64,000 nucleotides of DNA from Reinekea marina (GTDB taxonomy: Bacteria > Pseudomonadota > Gammaproteobacteria > Pseudomonadales > Natronospirillaceae): contig NZ_JAUFQI010000001.1 in the NCBI RefSeq assembly GCF_030409715.1, positions 310,001 to 374,000 on the forward strand. Reading direction: 5' to 3'. The position numbers were made by a program, and so were the translations under genes. Below the pieces are notes generated by a model, which was not told the DNA's origin, ran no database searches, and worked only from the letters and a program-made list of their open reading frames with translations. Numbering within the stretch: the stretch's first letter is position 1; each line of letters begins with the position of its first letter. This document shows, piece after piece, positions 1 to 8,896 of this stretch.

Positions 1-594
1 GGTCGGCGACTGAATCTTGATATCTCCATCGAACTTAAACCTTGGGTACGCTTAGAACGTGATATAAAACAAGGTATTCACGATTGTGCGTTTGCCTATT
101 TTCGAACCGATGAACGTTTAACTTATATGCATTTCACTAACGTTCCACTGCACATTACTAGTTACACTTTATTTGTGAATGCCGATCAACTTCGTCCTTT
201 TGACTCCATGGAAGATATTAAAGGCTTTCAAGTGGCCGTGAACCAAGGCTTTCAAACCACACCTGAATTTGAAGCGGCTGTAAAAGAAGAGTTGATCAGC
301 GAGTATCGTGTTCGTGAAGATTCCCAAGCCTTTAAAATGTTAAATGCTGAACGCGTAAATGCCGTGCTTACCAATCAAGTCGTGGGTGCTTACCAGGCAA
401 AACAGCTGGGCTACAATGATATTGAGCCATTGAAGCCACCCATTCGATCTACAGCGGCGTTTCTTACCTTTGCAAAAAAAGACCATTTAAAGCCTTGGGT
501 CGAGAAGTTTGATCACGCCTTCTTTGAGATTTTAGAAGACGGCAGTTATCAAGCAATCTTTGATAGCTACGTTTCACCAAAGTTGGCAGAATAG
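1..594 (+). CDS. Substrate-binding protein, SBP_bac_3-like (5' truncated)
   Basis: The reading frame is open from the first base, so the gene begins before the window; 197 residues are visible. The pattern is that of the C-terminal lobe of periplasmic amino-acid-type binding proteins (SBP_bac_3): a segment reading ED-IKGFQVAV-NQGFQT, then an alternating strand/helix fold, and a final helix resembling the family's closing 'WVEKFDHAFFEILEDGSYQAIFDSY'-type element. Such proteins bind small solutes in the periplasm, either for an ABC importer or as sensors. No permease or ATPase follows: the next gene is an unrelated methyltransferase, so an orphan binding protein is likely. The ligand cannot be inferred. 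Family call fairly sure, function unsure. Confidence 0.7.
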   Translation, partial: GRRLNLDISIELKPWVRLERDIKQGIHDCAFAYFRTDERLTYMHFTNVPLHITSYTLFVNADQLRPFDSMEDIKGFQVAVNQGFQTTPEFEAAVKEELISEYRVREDSQAFKMLNAERVNAVLTNQVVGAYQAKQLGYNDIEPLKPPIRSTAAFLTFAKKDHLKPWVEKFDHAFFEILEDGSYQAIFDSYVSPKLAE

Positions 595-615
595 CTGTAT
601 TTGAGCTCTGTTAAC

Positions 616-1272
616 ATGCCCTCAAGTTTATTAGGTATTCGCTGCCCACTGTGCCGGCACAATACAACCTTTTATCATCAAGATAAAAAACGCCGCTACG
701 TACAGTGTACTCTTTGCCATTTAGTTTTGGCCGATCCTGAGCAACGGCTCAGCCCTGAGCAAGAAAAGCAAGAATATGATTTGCATGAAAACAGCCTAGA
801 AGACTCTGGTTATCATCGGTTTTTAAGCCGCATCGTGCCTCCCATTGTGAACCTCATCGGCACCGATAAATCGTTGTTAGATTTTGGTTGTGGCCCAGCA
901 CCGGCACTGGCCGAACAATTTAAAGAACGGGGTTATTCGGTATCGCTTTACGATGTGTTTTATCATCATTCGCCAGAAACACTGGAACAAACCTATGACG
1001 CAATTACTCTGACAGAAGTGATTGAACATTTACACAACCCCAAGCAAGTGATTGATCAACTATGGCGAATACTGAAGCCTGGCGGTGTGTTAGCCATCAT
1101 GACTCAAAGAGTTATCAGCTTAGAGCGATTTAAACAATGGCAGTATAAGAACGACCCTACGCATGTGTGCTTTTTCCACGAAGAAAGCTTTACTTGGTTG
1201 GCAAGCTATTTAAGCGCTCAAGCACTAACATTCTATGATCGCGATATCGTTCTTATAACCAAGCCTGATTAA
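616..1272 (+). CDS. Class I SAM-dependent methyltransferase with N-terminal zinc ribbon
   Basis: The N-terminus has two Cys-x2-Cys pairs (CPLC and CTLC about 20 residues apart), as in a small zinc ribbon. A Methyltransf_23/11-type Rossmann domain follows: motif I LLDFGCGPAP, an acidic residue after the second strand, then EVIEHLHNP and LKPGGVLAIMT. Such enzymes move a methyl group from S-adenosylmethionine to a substrate that cannot be named here. An ATG at 616 is chosen; an in-frame TTG at 601 is the alternative, and neither has a strong ribosome site. It lies 21 bases after the binding-protein gene and may be co-transcribed with it. Domain call is solid; substrate unknown. Confidence 0.75.
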   Translation: MPSSLLGIRCPLCRHNTTFYHQDKKRRYVQCTLCHLVLADPEQRLSPEQEKQEYDLHENSLEDSGYHRFLSRIVPPIVNLIGTDKSLLDFGCGPAPALAEQFKERGYSVSLYDVFYHHSPETLEQTYDAITLTEVIEHLHNPKQVIDQLWRILKPGGVLAIMTQRVISLERFKQWQYKNDPTHVCFFHEESFTWLASYLSAQALTFYDRDIVLITKPD

Positions 1273-1396
1273 ATAACCATCAAAAAAGCACAAAAGATCG
1301 TGGACTCTGAGTGTCTTTATCATTAGCATCTGCGCCTTTAGAATTCGGCTCGCTACTGAACACCCTTTTGACACTACGACATCTGGATACAATACC

Positions 1397-2986
1397 TTGC
1401 TAACCACTGCCAATATCACCATGCAATTCGGCGCAAAGCCGCTATTTGAAAACGTCTCTGTAAAATTTGGAGAAGGTAACCGCTACGGCCTAATCGGCGC
1501 AAACGGCTGCGGTAAATCGACTTTCATGAAAATTTTGGGCGGTGACCTTGAGCCTAGCTCGGGCAACGTTTCAAAAGAACCCAACGAGCGTTTAGGTAAG
1601 TTAAAGCAAGACCAGTTTGCTTTCGAAGAATACAGCGTAATCGATACCGTCATCATGGGCCATACAGAGCTTTGGGCGGTAAAATCTGAAAAAGACGCAA
1701 TTTACGCAAAAGCCGAAATGACCGAAGCCGATGGTATTCGCGCCGGTGATCTTGAAGGCGAATTTGCTGAAATGGACGGGTATTCTGCCGAAGCACGCGC
1801 CGGCGAATTGTTATTAGGCGTCGGTATTCCTAGTGAGCAACATTATGGCCCGATGAGTGAAGTCGCACCGGGTTGGAAGCTCCGTGTATTACTGGCGCAA
1901 GCTCTGTTCTCTGATCCTGAAATATTGTTATTAGACGAACCAACCAACAACCTCGACATTAACACCATTCGTTGGTTAGAGGGCATCTTAAACGAACGTA
2001 ATTGCACCATGATTATCATTTCGCATGACCGTCACTTCTTAAACAGTGTGTGTACACACATGGCCGACCTAGACTACGGTGAGCTGCGCCTTTACCCAGG
2101 CAACTACGACGAGTATATGACCGCATCGACACAAGCCCGTGAGCGTTTACTCAATGACAACGCAAAGAAGAAAAAAGAAATAGCTGATTTAAAATCCTTT
2201 GTTAGCCGCTTCTCTGCCAACGCATCTAAGTCTAAGCAAGCCACTTCACGTGCGAAGCGCATTGATAAAATTGAATTGGCCGAAGTGAAGCCTTCTAGCC
2301 GTCAAAACCCGTTTATACGTTTTGAGCAGGAACAAAAGCTGCATCGATTAGCGTTAGAAGTTGAAGGTTTAACCAAGAAGTACGAAGAAACCCTGTTCGA
2401 AAACTTAAACCTTAAAATTGAAGTCGGCGAGCGCATTGCCGTGATTGGCCCGAACGGCATTGGTAAATCCACTTTGATGAAGTGCCTAGTTCAAGACATC
2501 GAAAACGATGGCGGCACCATTAAATGGTCAGACAACGCCAACATAGCTTATTACGCGCAAGATCACGCCGATGATTTCAAAACAGACACCAACCTATATG
2601 ATTGGATGTCTCGGTACGGAAAAGAGGGCGATGATGAGCAGGTTATTCGCGGTACCCTTGGTCGCTTACTATTTTCGAACAACGATATTTCGAAAAAAGC
2701 CTCGGTCATTTCAGGTGGTGAACAGGGTCGTATGATCTTTGGTCGCATGATGCTGCAACGCCCAAATATCATGGTAATGGATGAACCCACTAACCACTTA
2801 GATATGGAATCGATCGAGTCATTGAACCTAGCATTAGAAAACTACGCGGGTACCTTATTGTTTGTCAGCCACGACCGTGAGTTTGTTTCAAGCCTAGCCA
2901 CTCGAATTATCGAGTTAACGTCCAACGGCATTGTAGACTTCCACGGCACATACGATGATTACCTAAAAAGCCAAGCAATAAGCTAA
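1397..2986 (+). CDS. ybiT: ABC-F family ATPase YbiT
   Basis: Soluble protein with two ABC ATPase domains and no membrane segments, 529 residues, which is the usual size for YbiT. Walker A motifs are GANGCGKST and GPNGIGKST; each half has [10 protein letters not shown] or [10 protein letters not shown], and the second signature is SGGEQGR. The linker carries the basic helical arm typical of ABC-F proteins. ABC-F proteins bind the ribosomal E site and affect translation; YbiT's exact role is not settled. The TTG start is preferred because the protein then aligns from residue 1 with remembered YbiT sequences (MLxxxNxTMQFG). A perfect TTGACA lies at 1368-1373 but its spacing to TACAAT at 1388 is only 14. 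A strong terminator follows the gene. Confidence 0.92.
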   Translation: MLTTANITMQFGAKPLFENVSVKFGEGNRYGLIGANGCGKSTFMKILGGDLEPSSGNVSKEPNERLGKLKQDQFAFEEYSVIDTVIMGHTELWAVKSEKDAIYAKAEMTEADGIRAGDLEGEFAEMDGYSAEARAGELLLGVGIPSEQHYGPMSEVAPGWKLRVLLAQALFSDPEILLLDEPTNNLDINTIRWLEGILNERNCTMIIISHDRHFLNSVCTHMADLDYGELRLYPGNYDEYMTASTQARERLLNDNAKKKKEIADLKSFVSRFSANASKSKQATSRAKRIDKIELAEVKPSSRQNPFIRFEQEQKLHRLALEVEGLTKKYEETLFENLNLKIEVGERIAVIGPNGIGKSTLMKCLVQDIENDGGTIKWSDNANIAYYAQDHADDFKTDTNLYDWMSRYGKEGDDEQVIRGTLGRLLFSNNDISKKASVISGGEQGRMIFGRMMLQRPNIMVMDEPTNHLDMESIESLNLALENYAGTLLFVSHDREFVSSLATRIIELTSNGIVDFHGTYDDYLKSQAIS

Positions 2987-3009
2987 TTCAATTTTTTTGG
3001 GAATCTATG

Positions 3010-3035
3010 GGCCGTTTTACAACGGCCTTTTTTTT
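3010..3035 (+). terminator. Rho-independent terminator after ybiT
   Basis: Perfect 7-bp stem GGCCGTT/AACGGCC (3010-3016 with 3021-3027), loop TTAC, followed by eight T residues at 3028-3035. It lies 24 bases after the ybiT stop codon and ends rightward transcription before the convergent rhlE gene. Confidence 0.9.
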
Positions 3036-3111
3036 GGGTGCCAATCTAGTCAAGGCCCTAACACGGCCAAGTTAAACAGATTACGACCGCTGACTAGGCT
3101 CGTCAGTGCGA

Positions 3112-4431
3112 CTATTGAGGATTAGATCGCCTTGGTTTTTTGACTGGTTTAGCCGCGCCATTCGGTTGATGGCCGCGTCTGTTCTCACCTGAGCGCTGTC
3201 CATCGGCATGCTGTGTTTTTGGCTTTTTCGGTTTCTTAGGCTTTTTAGCCTTAGCCGGGCGTAACCGAGATTCTGGCAATGGGCTGGTTGTGTTATATCC
3301 CTTCACTTCAACACGATCTAGTATTTTACCAATGAAGCTTTCAACATCGACCAGCAGTGGAAACTCATCATTGGTCACAAAAGAAACCGCTTCACCTTCC
3401 GCACCTGCTCTGCCGGTACGACCAATGCGATGCACATAATCTTCAGAGACATTCGGAAGATCAAAGTTAACCACATAGGGCAGCTGATCAATATCGATCC
3501 CACGTGCGGCGATATCGGTCGCCACGAGCACCTGTACTTCACCTGACTTAAACTGAGCAAGGGCTTTTGTTCGTGCGCCTTGGCTTTTATTGCCATGAAT
3601 CGCAGCAGCGGAAATCCCCTTAGCCAGTAACTTGGTGGCAATTCGGTTAGCGCCATGTTTTGTACGTGAAAACACCAATACCTGGTGCCAATCGCGCGTT
3701 TTTACTAAATCTATCAACAGGTTAGTTTTCTGTGCTTTTTCACACGGTACAACACTTTGCTTAACGGATTTAGCCGCGGCATTTTTAGGAGTTACCGAAA
3801 TTTCGATCGGGTCATGCACAATGGTTTTTGCTAAACTTCGGATATCATCAGAAAATGTCGCCGAAAACATTAAATTTTGTCGCTTGGAAGGTAGTAGTTT
3901 TAAAATGCGACGAATGTCATGAATAAAGCCCATATCGAGCATCCGGTCGGCTTCATCTAACACCAATATTTCTAACTGATCAAACTTAACCGCTCGTTGT
4001 TGAAATAAGTCCATCAATCGCCCTGGAGTGGCAACCAAAATATCGACGCCCCCACGTAACTTCATCATTTGCGGATTAATTTTAACACCGCCAAACACAA
4101 CGGTAGAGCGAATAGGTAAGTGCTTACCGTATTGATTCACACTTTCTTCAACTTGAGCGGCGAGCTCGCGCGTGGGCGTAAGTACTAAAGCACGTACTTG
4201 ATTGCTCTTTAAATGTTGGCCACTGGCCAATGCCTTCTCTGAAAGCAACTGCAACATCGGCAGAGTAAAGCCAGCGGTTTTACCGGTACCCGTTTGGGCA
4301 GCGGCCAGTATGTCGCGGCCTTGCAATACAGCAGGAATGGCTTGCGCCTGAATGGGCGTAGGTGTGGTGTAGCCTTGCTCAGCCACAGCGGTTTCTATCT
4401 TCGGAGATAACTTTAATTCAGAAAAATTCAT
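3112..4431 (-). CDS. rhlE: DEAD-box ATP-dependent RNA helicase RhlE
   Basis: RNA helicase of the RhlE type, which remodels RNA and affects ribosome assembly and mRNA decay. All core motifs are visible in order: Q motif [11 protein letters not shown], Walker [30 protein letters not shown] and [10 protein letters not shown]. The start at 4431 (MNFSEL) matches the family N-terminus; upstream in-frame sequence would add 28 residues unlike any helicase N-terminus. The C-terminal tail is very basic, with Lys-Lys-Pro repeats, as usual for RNA-binding tails of RhlE proteins. It converges on ybiT. No good Shine-Dalgarno sequence is seen. Confident. Confidence 0.92.
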   Translation of the reverse strand: MNFSELKLSPKIETAVAEQGYTTPTPIQAQAIPAVLQGRDILAAAQTGTGKTAGFTLPMLQLLSEKALASGQHLKSNQVRALVLTPTRELAAQVEESVNQYGKHLPIRSTVVFGGVKINPQMMKLRGGVDILVATPGRLMDLFQQRAVKFDQLEILVLDEADRMLDMGFIHDIRRILKLLPSKRQNLMFSATFSDDIRSLAKTIVHDPIEISVTPKNAAAKSVKQSVVPCEKAQKTNLLIDLVKTRDWHQVLVFSRTKHGANRIATKLLAKGISAAAIHGNKSQGARTKALAQFKSGEVQVLVATDIAARGIDIDQLPYVVNFDLPNVSEDYVHRIGRTGRAGAEGEAVSFVTNDEFPLLVDVESFIGKILDRVEVKGYNTTSPLPESRLRPAKAKKPKKPKKPKTQHADGQRSGENRRGHQPNGAAKPVKKPRRSNPQ

Positions 4432-4634
4432 AAATAGGATCGGTTCAACTTTTGCAAATGCGCACAGAAGGGCGCGAGGTGAGAATTTACACAGTATAGC
4501 ATTTACTCTGCACACTCGCTTGTGACATTTGTGCTATTTATGAGCGTATTTTATGACTTTTCACCGTTCACTTTTCCCAGTATCGGTTTAAACTGGCTGC
4601 CAAACGAATAAAAAGAACAAGGAAGGAGAAAGAT

Positions 4635-4853
4635 ATGAATGTTTTCCAAATGGTCTTTGGCATCGTGTTGGCGCTGGTTATCGGCGCAACCATGATCATG
4701 AAACAAGTGGTGAAAATGCGTGAACAGGAGCCATCAGACATAGAAAATGCCTTGAAGCAGAAGGTATCTGAGCTCGAAGACCGCATCCAAACCTTAGAAC
4801 GTATTGCAACAGACACTAAAACCTCACTTAAAGATAAGATTGACGCACTGTAA
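4635..4853 (+). CDS. Small PspB-like membrane/coiled-coil protein (copy 1)
   Basis: 72 residues: an N-terminal membrane helix (about residues 5-23) and a charged cytoplasmic coiled coil. The coiled coil (LEDRIQTLERIATD) resembles the C-terminal part of PspB, which binds PspA and PspC in the phage-shock response, but the membrane helix and length differ. AAGGAGAAAGAT precedes the ATG, a strong ribosome site. A paralogue follows after 9 bases, then two YbjQ-type genes, an M48 protease and a MATE exporter, all on one strand with short gaps or overlaps. An envelope-stress role is inferred from context. No named family is assigned. Confidence 0.7.
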   Translation: MNVFQMVFGIVLALVIGATMIMKQVVKMREQEPSDIENALKQKVSELEDRIQTLERIATDTKTSLKDKIDAL

Positions 4854-4862
4854 GGAACCGAT

Positions 4863-5072
4863 ATGGATATTTTTGTTTTTATTCTTGCCATTGTTGCATT
4901 GGGCATCATTGGTGATGTCGTCAAAAAGCATTTAGAAACCAAAGACAACGATTCAACTTCTACCGAAGACACAGAGTCTCGCTTTAGAGAGTTGGAGCAA
5001 CGCATTATTACGTTAGAGCGCATTGTGACCGATCAAAAGTCACAACTTAAAGAGAAGATCGATTCTCTGTAA
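4863..5072 (+). CDS. Small PspB-like membrane/coiled-coil protein (copy 2)
   Basis: 69 residues; paralogue of the preceding gene, sharing the architecture of one membrane helix (residues 3-20) and a coiled coil with the matching segment 'LEQRIITLERIVTDQKSQLKEKIDSL'-like ending. The shared ending (LERI-TD-K--LK-KID-L) points to tandem duplication. The mid region is more acidic and Ser/Thr-rich than in copy 1. The ribosome site is AAGGA just before the start. The two could form a heterodimer through the coiled coil; that is inference. Function unknown. Confidence 0.7.
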   Translation: MDIFVFILAIVALGIIGDVVKKHLETKDNDSTSTEDTESRFRELEQRIITLERIVTDQKSQLKEKIDSL

Positions 5073-5097
5073 GTTTTTTATACGCCATTAAAAGGGA

Positions 5098-5418
5098 ATG
5101 ACTGTGTTAATAAGTAATCTTGAGCTAGTACCTGGTAAGAAAATCGTTCAGCATTTAGGGTTGGTACAGGGCAGTACAGTGCGTGCGAAACATGTTGGGC
5201 GTGACATTATGGCTGGCTTTAAAAACGTCTTTGGTGGAGAGTTAAAAGGTTACACGGAGCTATTAGAAGACTCTCGAGAAGAAGCTCTACTGCGCATAAA
5301 ACAGCAAGCCGAAGCGTTAGGCGCAAATGCCATTATTAATATTCGGTTCTCGACTTCTTCGGTCGCTCAAGGCGCGTCTGAAATATTTGTCTACGGGTCT
5401 GCCGTTATCGTGGAGTAA
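5098..5418 (+). CDS. YbjQ family protein
   Basis: 106-residue protein of the YbjQ/UPF0145 family (Pfam YbjQ_1), which forms small beta-alpha pentamers; its biochemical role is unknown, and the family's 'heavy-metal-binding' label is not supported here because no Cys or His cluster is seen. Family features visible: VPGKKIVQHLGLVQGSTVRAK near the start, then GGELKGYTELLEDSREEAL and GANAIINIRF. An in-frame GTG at 5104 is spaced better from the AAGGG ribosome site (5092-5096) than the ATG at 5098, so the true start may be six bases later. Third gene of the 4635-8027 set. Confidence 0.82.
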   Translation: MTVLISNLELVPGKKIVQHLGLVQGSTVRAKHVGRDIMAGFKNVFGGELKGYTELLEDSREEALLRIKQQAEALGANAIINIRFSTSSVAQGASEIFVYGSAVIVE

Positions 5419-5422
5419 GAGG

Positions 5423-5875
5423 ATGGACTTTTATTTTACTCTGGGCAGCTTTATCGTTTTTATGGTGCTGGGATATATCTTCGGGAGCCTTGCTGAACGG
5501 CGACATTATAAATCGATCCAAGAACGAGAAGAACGCTATCGAAACATTGTTGTTATCGCCCAACGTTTCCCTTTTGTGCCAAATGTTCGCCGCACGGTGC
5601 TGGTTACCGGCAGTGTTGTTATCTCCGTCGATTACTTTAAGCGTTTCGTAGCGACACTTAGAATGCTAGTCGGTGGGCGATTAACCAGCTACGAAAGCCT
5701 GTTAGACAGAGCCCGACGCGAAGCCATATTACGCTTACAAGCCCAGGCCGATTTTTATCATTCTACTCAAGTTTATAATATCAAATTTGAAACCAGCTCA
5801 ATCTCAAAGGGTGCAAAAGACCGAATTGGCAGTATTGAAGTGTTAGCTTATGGAACGGCGTTAATAACAGAATGA
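5423..5875 (+). CDS. Membrane-anchored YbjQ-type protein
   Basis: 150 residues. An N-terminal membrane helix (about 5-21) is followed by a charged stretch and a YbjQ-like domain: VRRTVLVTGSVVISVDYFKRF, GGRLTSYESLLDRARREAILRLQ, then an intracellular strand ending in SIEVLAYGTALITE, matching the end of the preceding YbjQ protein (EIFVYGSAVIVE). It looks like a membrane-tethered paralogue of its neighbour. The start at 5423 has GGAG at 5412-5415, inside the end of the upstream gene, giving tight translational coupling. The stop overlaps the next start (ATGA). Function unknown. Confidence 0.8.
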   Translation: MDFYFTLGSFIVFMVLGYIFGSLAERRHYKSIQEREERYRNIVVIAQRFPFVPNVRRTVLVTGSVVISVDYFKRFVATLRMLVGGRLTSYESLLDRARREAILRLQAQADFYHSTQVYNIKFETSSISKGAKDRIGSIEVLAYGTALITE

Positions 5876-6651
5876 TGCCTAACGAGAACCCTCGCATTCC
5901 AGAAGGGATCAATGTCAGCAAGAGCCACCCCATCAAAGACCTGTTGATGTTATCGTTTGGTGTGGCGGTTATTTTCACTTTAGTCGCTCTAGCTCTATGG
6001 ATGTCTCTTACGTTCTTAGTGCAATTTGTACCGCTGAGCTGGGAGAAACGTATTGCCGACCCCATAGTCGCTTCGATGGTAAAAGACTCTGATCAACAAG
6101 CTAATCTGCAAGTTCGTTTAGATAGAATACTAGCTGTTATGGGTTATCACGGCGAAGCAGGGATTCAAATCCACCTCATCGAGAGCCCAGAGGTGAACGC
6201 TTTTGCTACGCTAGGGGGCCACATTTTTATACTAACCGGCCTACTCGAGTCTATTGATTCAGATATTGGATTAGACATGGTGATTGCCCATGAAGCCGCT
6301 CATATATTGAATCGAGACCCCATTCAGGCGGCATCAGGCATGTTAGGGATCAGTTTAGCAACCGCAATCATCACCGGGAATGAAAACTTTGCGCAAGCCA
6401 ATGGTTTGATTTCGGTTGGCAATCAAATGATTTTTTTAAACCACAGTCGAGCGCAAGAGAAAGCCGCCGATCAAGCCGCTTTAAATGCCCTTAAAGCCAT
6501 TTACAGTGAAATTAACGGCGCTGAAGAATTGTTTGTGAAATTGTTAGAAAGCGATCACCAAGATGTTCCGGTTATATTTTCTAGCCACCCACACCCTCAA
6601 GCTCGAATAGACGCTATTCGCGCCATGACCACGGAAACACCAACTCAATGA
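5872..6651 (+). CDS. M48 family membrane metalloprotease
   Basis: 259 residues. One membrane helix (about residues 25-50) precedes a peptidase M48 domain with zinc motif HEAAH at 140-144, and a downstream E-x3-D element (AQEKAADQAA) supplying the third ligand. The ending SSHPHPQARIDAIRAM is the usual M48 'HP' segment. M48 members include HtpX, Oma1 and the periplasmic chaperone-protease BepA. With one N-terminal helix this looks closest to the Oma1/LoiP/BepA side, but the helix appears to be an anchor, not a cleaved signal. It overlaps both neighbours by ATGA, so it belongs to the same operon as the YbjQ genes. Role in envelope quality control is inferred. Confidence 0.85.
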   Translation: MMPNENPRIPEGINVSKSHPIKDLLMLSFGVAVIFTLVALALWMSLTFLVQFVPLSWEKRIADPIVASMVKDSDQQANLQVRLDRILAVMGYHGEAGIQIHLIESPEVNAFATLGGHIFILTGLLESIDSDIGLDMVIAHEAAHILNRDPIQAASGMLGISLATAIITGNENFAQANGLISVGNQMIFLNHSRAQEKAADQAALNALKAIYSEINGAEELFVKLLESDHQDVPVIFSSHPHPQARIDAIRAMTTETPTQ

Positions 6652-8027
6652 GCGACCAAGAAAACACCCACGCGTTAGATGGCCCCATCAATCTAACCTT
6701 TTATCGGTACTTGCTGCCTTCAATCGTTGGTCTGCTGGCCATGACATCCGCTTCTCTGGTCGATGGCATCTTTATTGGTAACTTTATTGGTGTGCCTGCA
6801 CTGGCTGCGGTGAATTTAATTATCCCAATTTTATCGCTGTTGTTCGGTGTTGGCCTCATGCTATCGATCGGAGGGTCTGTAAGAGCGGGGAAGTTTCTAG
6901 GTGAAAAGAACCCCGCGGCGGCCTCGGCGATTTTTAGTAAAACACTGATTGCCGTCCTTATTTACGCCACTGTGGTAATCGCCTTAGGGCTCATCTTTGA
7001 GCGCCAGTTGTTTCGACTTTTGGGTGCCGATGCCGACTTAATGAGGTTAATGAGCGAATACTATCGCGTTGTTATGCCGTTTTTCTTTGCTCAATTGGGT
7101 ACCATTGTTTTGTATTTTTTTATACGACTCGACGGTTACCCTTCCTTGACGGCCGCGGCACTCGTCGTGGGCTCGGTCATCAATATTGCATTGGATTATT
7201 TGTTTATTGCGCACTTTCAATGGGGCATTTCAGGAGCCGCTTGGGCAACAGGCTTATCACAGATGTTCCCTTTATTGGTATTACTCGGCTACTTCTTTAC
7301 TAAGCAACGAAAGCTGAGATTTTCAATAAAACAATCAAACTGGTACGAAGTGATTCAAGCAGCCTATAACGGAATTTCTGAGTTTATTAATGAGATCTCA
7401 GGCGGCATCATCGCATTTTTGTTTAACTTAATGCTGATTCATCGCGCCGGTGTTGATGGTGTGGCGGCCATGACCGTCATGAACTATTTAATGATGATGG
7501 GCTTTATGGTGTTTTTTGCCATTGGCGACACCAGCCAGGTGATGATGAGTCAAAACTTTGGGGCTAGAAACGGCAAGCGCATGAACGCCTTTTTCTATGT
7601 CGCCGCCGCGAATGTTTTGGCGATCAGTGCCATTTGTATCTCGTTGCTGTTGTTTTTTAATGAGCCACTTATTTTAATTTTCTTATCAGATCAAAACAGT
7701 GACTTAGCGCTAGGGCTGGCCAATGAATTTATTCATTATGTTTGGCCACTGTTCTTGTTTGCCGGCTTTAACATGCTGATTTCTGGCTATTTAACTTCAG
7801 TTCATTTGGCTTTCCAATCTGGCGTTGTAGCACTCAGTAGAAGCTTATTACTGCCTGCAACATTGCTTGTGACACTTTACTTCTTAATTGATGATTACCG
7901 GTTCATTTATGCCCTAGCCTTAGGAGAAGCGCTCACATTCGCGCTCGCGCTATTTTATTTAATGAGGCATCGCCCTTCGAAAGTCTTGCAACAAACGGCA
8001 CCTAAGCTAAGCGATGGCATGGTTTAA
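6648..8027 (+). CDS. MATE family efflux transporter
   Basis: 459 residues, about 12 hydrophobic segments in two repeats, as in MATE exporters (usual length 440-480). Family features include 'LDGPINLTFYRYLLPSI' at the start, SLVDGIFIGNFIG in helix 1-2 and the matching SGGIIAFLFNLML/DTSQVMMSQNFGA in the second half, resembling the MepA-like subgroup. MATE proteins exchange Na+ or H+ for cationic drugs or metabolites across the inner membrane; the substrate is unknown. It starts by ATGA overlap with the M48 gene and ends with a 4-nt tail-to-tail overlap with tatD-like. Confidence 0.88.
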   Translation: MSDQENTHALDGPINLTFYRYLLPSIVGLLAMTSASLVDGIFIGNFIGVPALAAVNLIIPILSLLFGVGLMLSIGGSVRAGKFLGEKNPAAASAIFSKTLIAVLIYATVVIALGLIFERQLFRLLGADADLMRLMSEYYRVVMPFFFAQLGTIVLYFFIRLDGYPSLTAAALVVGSVINIALDYLFIAHFQWGISGAAWATGLSQMFPLLVLLGYFFTKQRKLRFSIKQSNWYEVIQAAYNGISEFINEISGGIIAFLFNLMLIHRAGVDGVAAMTVMNYLMMMGFMVFFAIGDTSQVMMSQNFGARNGKRMNAFFYVAAANVLAISAICISLLLFFNEPLILIFLSDQNSDLALGLANEFIHYVWPLFLFAGFNMLISGYLTSVHLAFQSGVVALSRSLLLPATLLVTLYFLIDDYRFIYALALGEALTFALALFYLMRHRPSKVLQQTAPKLSDGMV

Positions 8028-8824
8028 GTAAAATCAAACAATCGATTTGAATTGGCGTAGCTGTATTGAAGAACCTGCTCAACAGTAAGCTCTTTAACTT
8101 CAGCAATTTTTTCTATGATGAACGGTAGGTATTTTGATTCGTTTTGCTTACCCCGATACGGAACCGGTGTTAAATAAGGGGCATCAGTTTCCACGACAAG
8201 CTGCTCTATTGGTGTTGCTCGTAGCACATCGCGCACGTTCTCGGCTTTATTAAAGGTTATGATGCCGTTAAAGCCAAGCATAAAACCTTGCTCTAAACAA
8301 AATTCAGCCAGTGGTAACCCCGAGGTAAAGCTGTGAATAACGCCCTTGCGTTTTAATTGAGGCGCGAAATTTTTCAAGATGGCTTGAGTATCGGCATCGG
8401 CTTCACGCGTGTGCACAACAATGGGCTGATTCAGCTCTACGGCTATAGCCAATTGCTCTTCGAACACCTTACGCTGCACAGCTCTGTCGGCATGATCATA
8501 AAAGTAATCTAACCCAATTTCACCAATCGCAACTATTTTATCGGCCTTGCCGTACTCTCGTATCTCTTGCGCCGTTTCGGGGGTAAACTTCTCAGCATCA
8601 TGAGGGTGAACACCTTGGGTGCCAAAAATAATGTCATGCTGGGTTAAACTACGGACAGTGCTAAGGTTATCGGGTGACACCGCAATGGTCACAATTTTTT
8701 CAACGCCAATGGCCTGGGCATCACAAACCACCTCGTTTAACTCAGAATCTTTGAGATAATCAAGATGGCAATGGGTTTCGATAATAGGCTGGTTAAAAAC
8801 TGGTATCTCGCGTTTCTTACTCAT
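8024..8824 (-). CDS. TatD family metal-dependent hydrolase
   Basis: 266 residues, the normal TatD/YcfH size. TIM-barrel amidohydrolase features: ETHCHLD near the N-terminus, GVHPHD, AIGEIGLDY, VVHTREAD, HSFTSG and VETDAPYL, giving the His/Glu/Asp set that binds two metals. TatD enzymes are 3'-5' DNA and RNA exonucleases; YcfH-type paralogues are less defined. The usual neighbour (holB/pilZ for YcfH) is not here, so no gene symbol is given. ATG at 8824 with only a weak upstream purine stretch. Shares four bases with the convergent MATE gene. Confidence 0.88.
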   Translation of the reverse strand: MSKKREIPVFNQPIIETHCHLDYLKDSELNEVVCDAQAIGVEKIVTIAVSPDNLSTVRSLTQHDIIFGTQGVHPHDAEKFTPETAQEIREYGKADKIVAIGEIGLDYFYDHADRAVQRKVFEEQLAIAVELNQPIVVHTREADADTQAILKNFAPQLKRKGVIHSFTSGLPLAEFCLEQGFMLGFNGIITFNKAENVRDVLRATPIEQLVVETDAPYLTPVPYRGKQNESKYLPFIIEKIAEVKELTVEQVLQYSYANSNRLFDFT

Positions 8825-8896
8825 GGCTTGCTCAATGAAAAATGAAGCACGCTAGTGTAGGCGCAAGGCAATGCCGCATCAACCAAAGTACTGATT

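Noticed and set aside
1368..1393. Promoter TTGACA to TACAAT before ybiT
   Set aside because: Spacing is 14 bases, too short for sigma-70, and the predicted transcript start would fall at or after the TTG start codon.
1225..1422. Antisense frame of 65 codons over the methyltransferase/ybiT junction
   Set aside because: No ribosome site, no recognisable domain, and it overlaps the strong starts on the plus strand.
2251..2266. CACGTG core inside ybiT as a further parS site
   Set aside because: Flanks do not match (TTCACGTGCGAA), unlike the two sites accepted; other CACGTG cores at about 14444 and 28039 also fail beyond the core.
4431..4515. Longer N-terminus for RhlE
   Set aside because: The extra 28 residues do not resemble a helicase N-terminus and no ribosome site is present; MNFSEL matches the family start.
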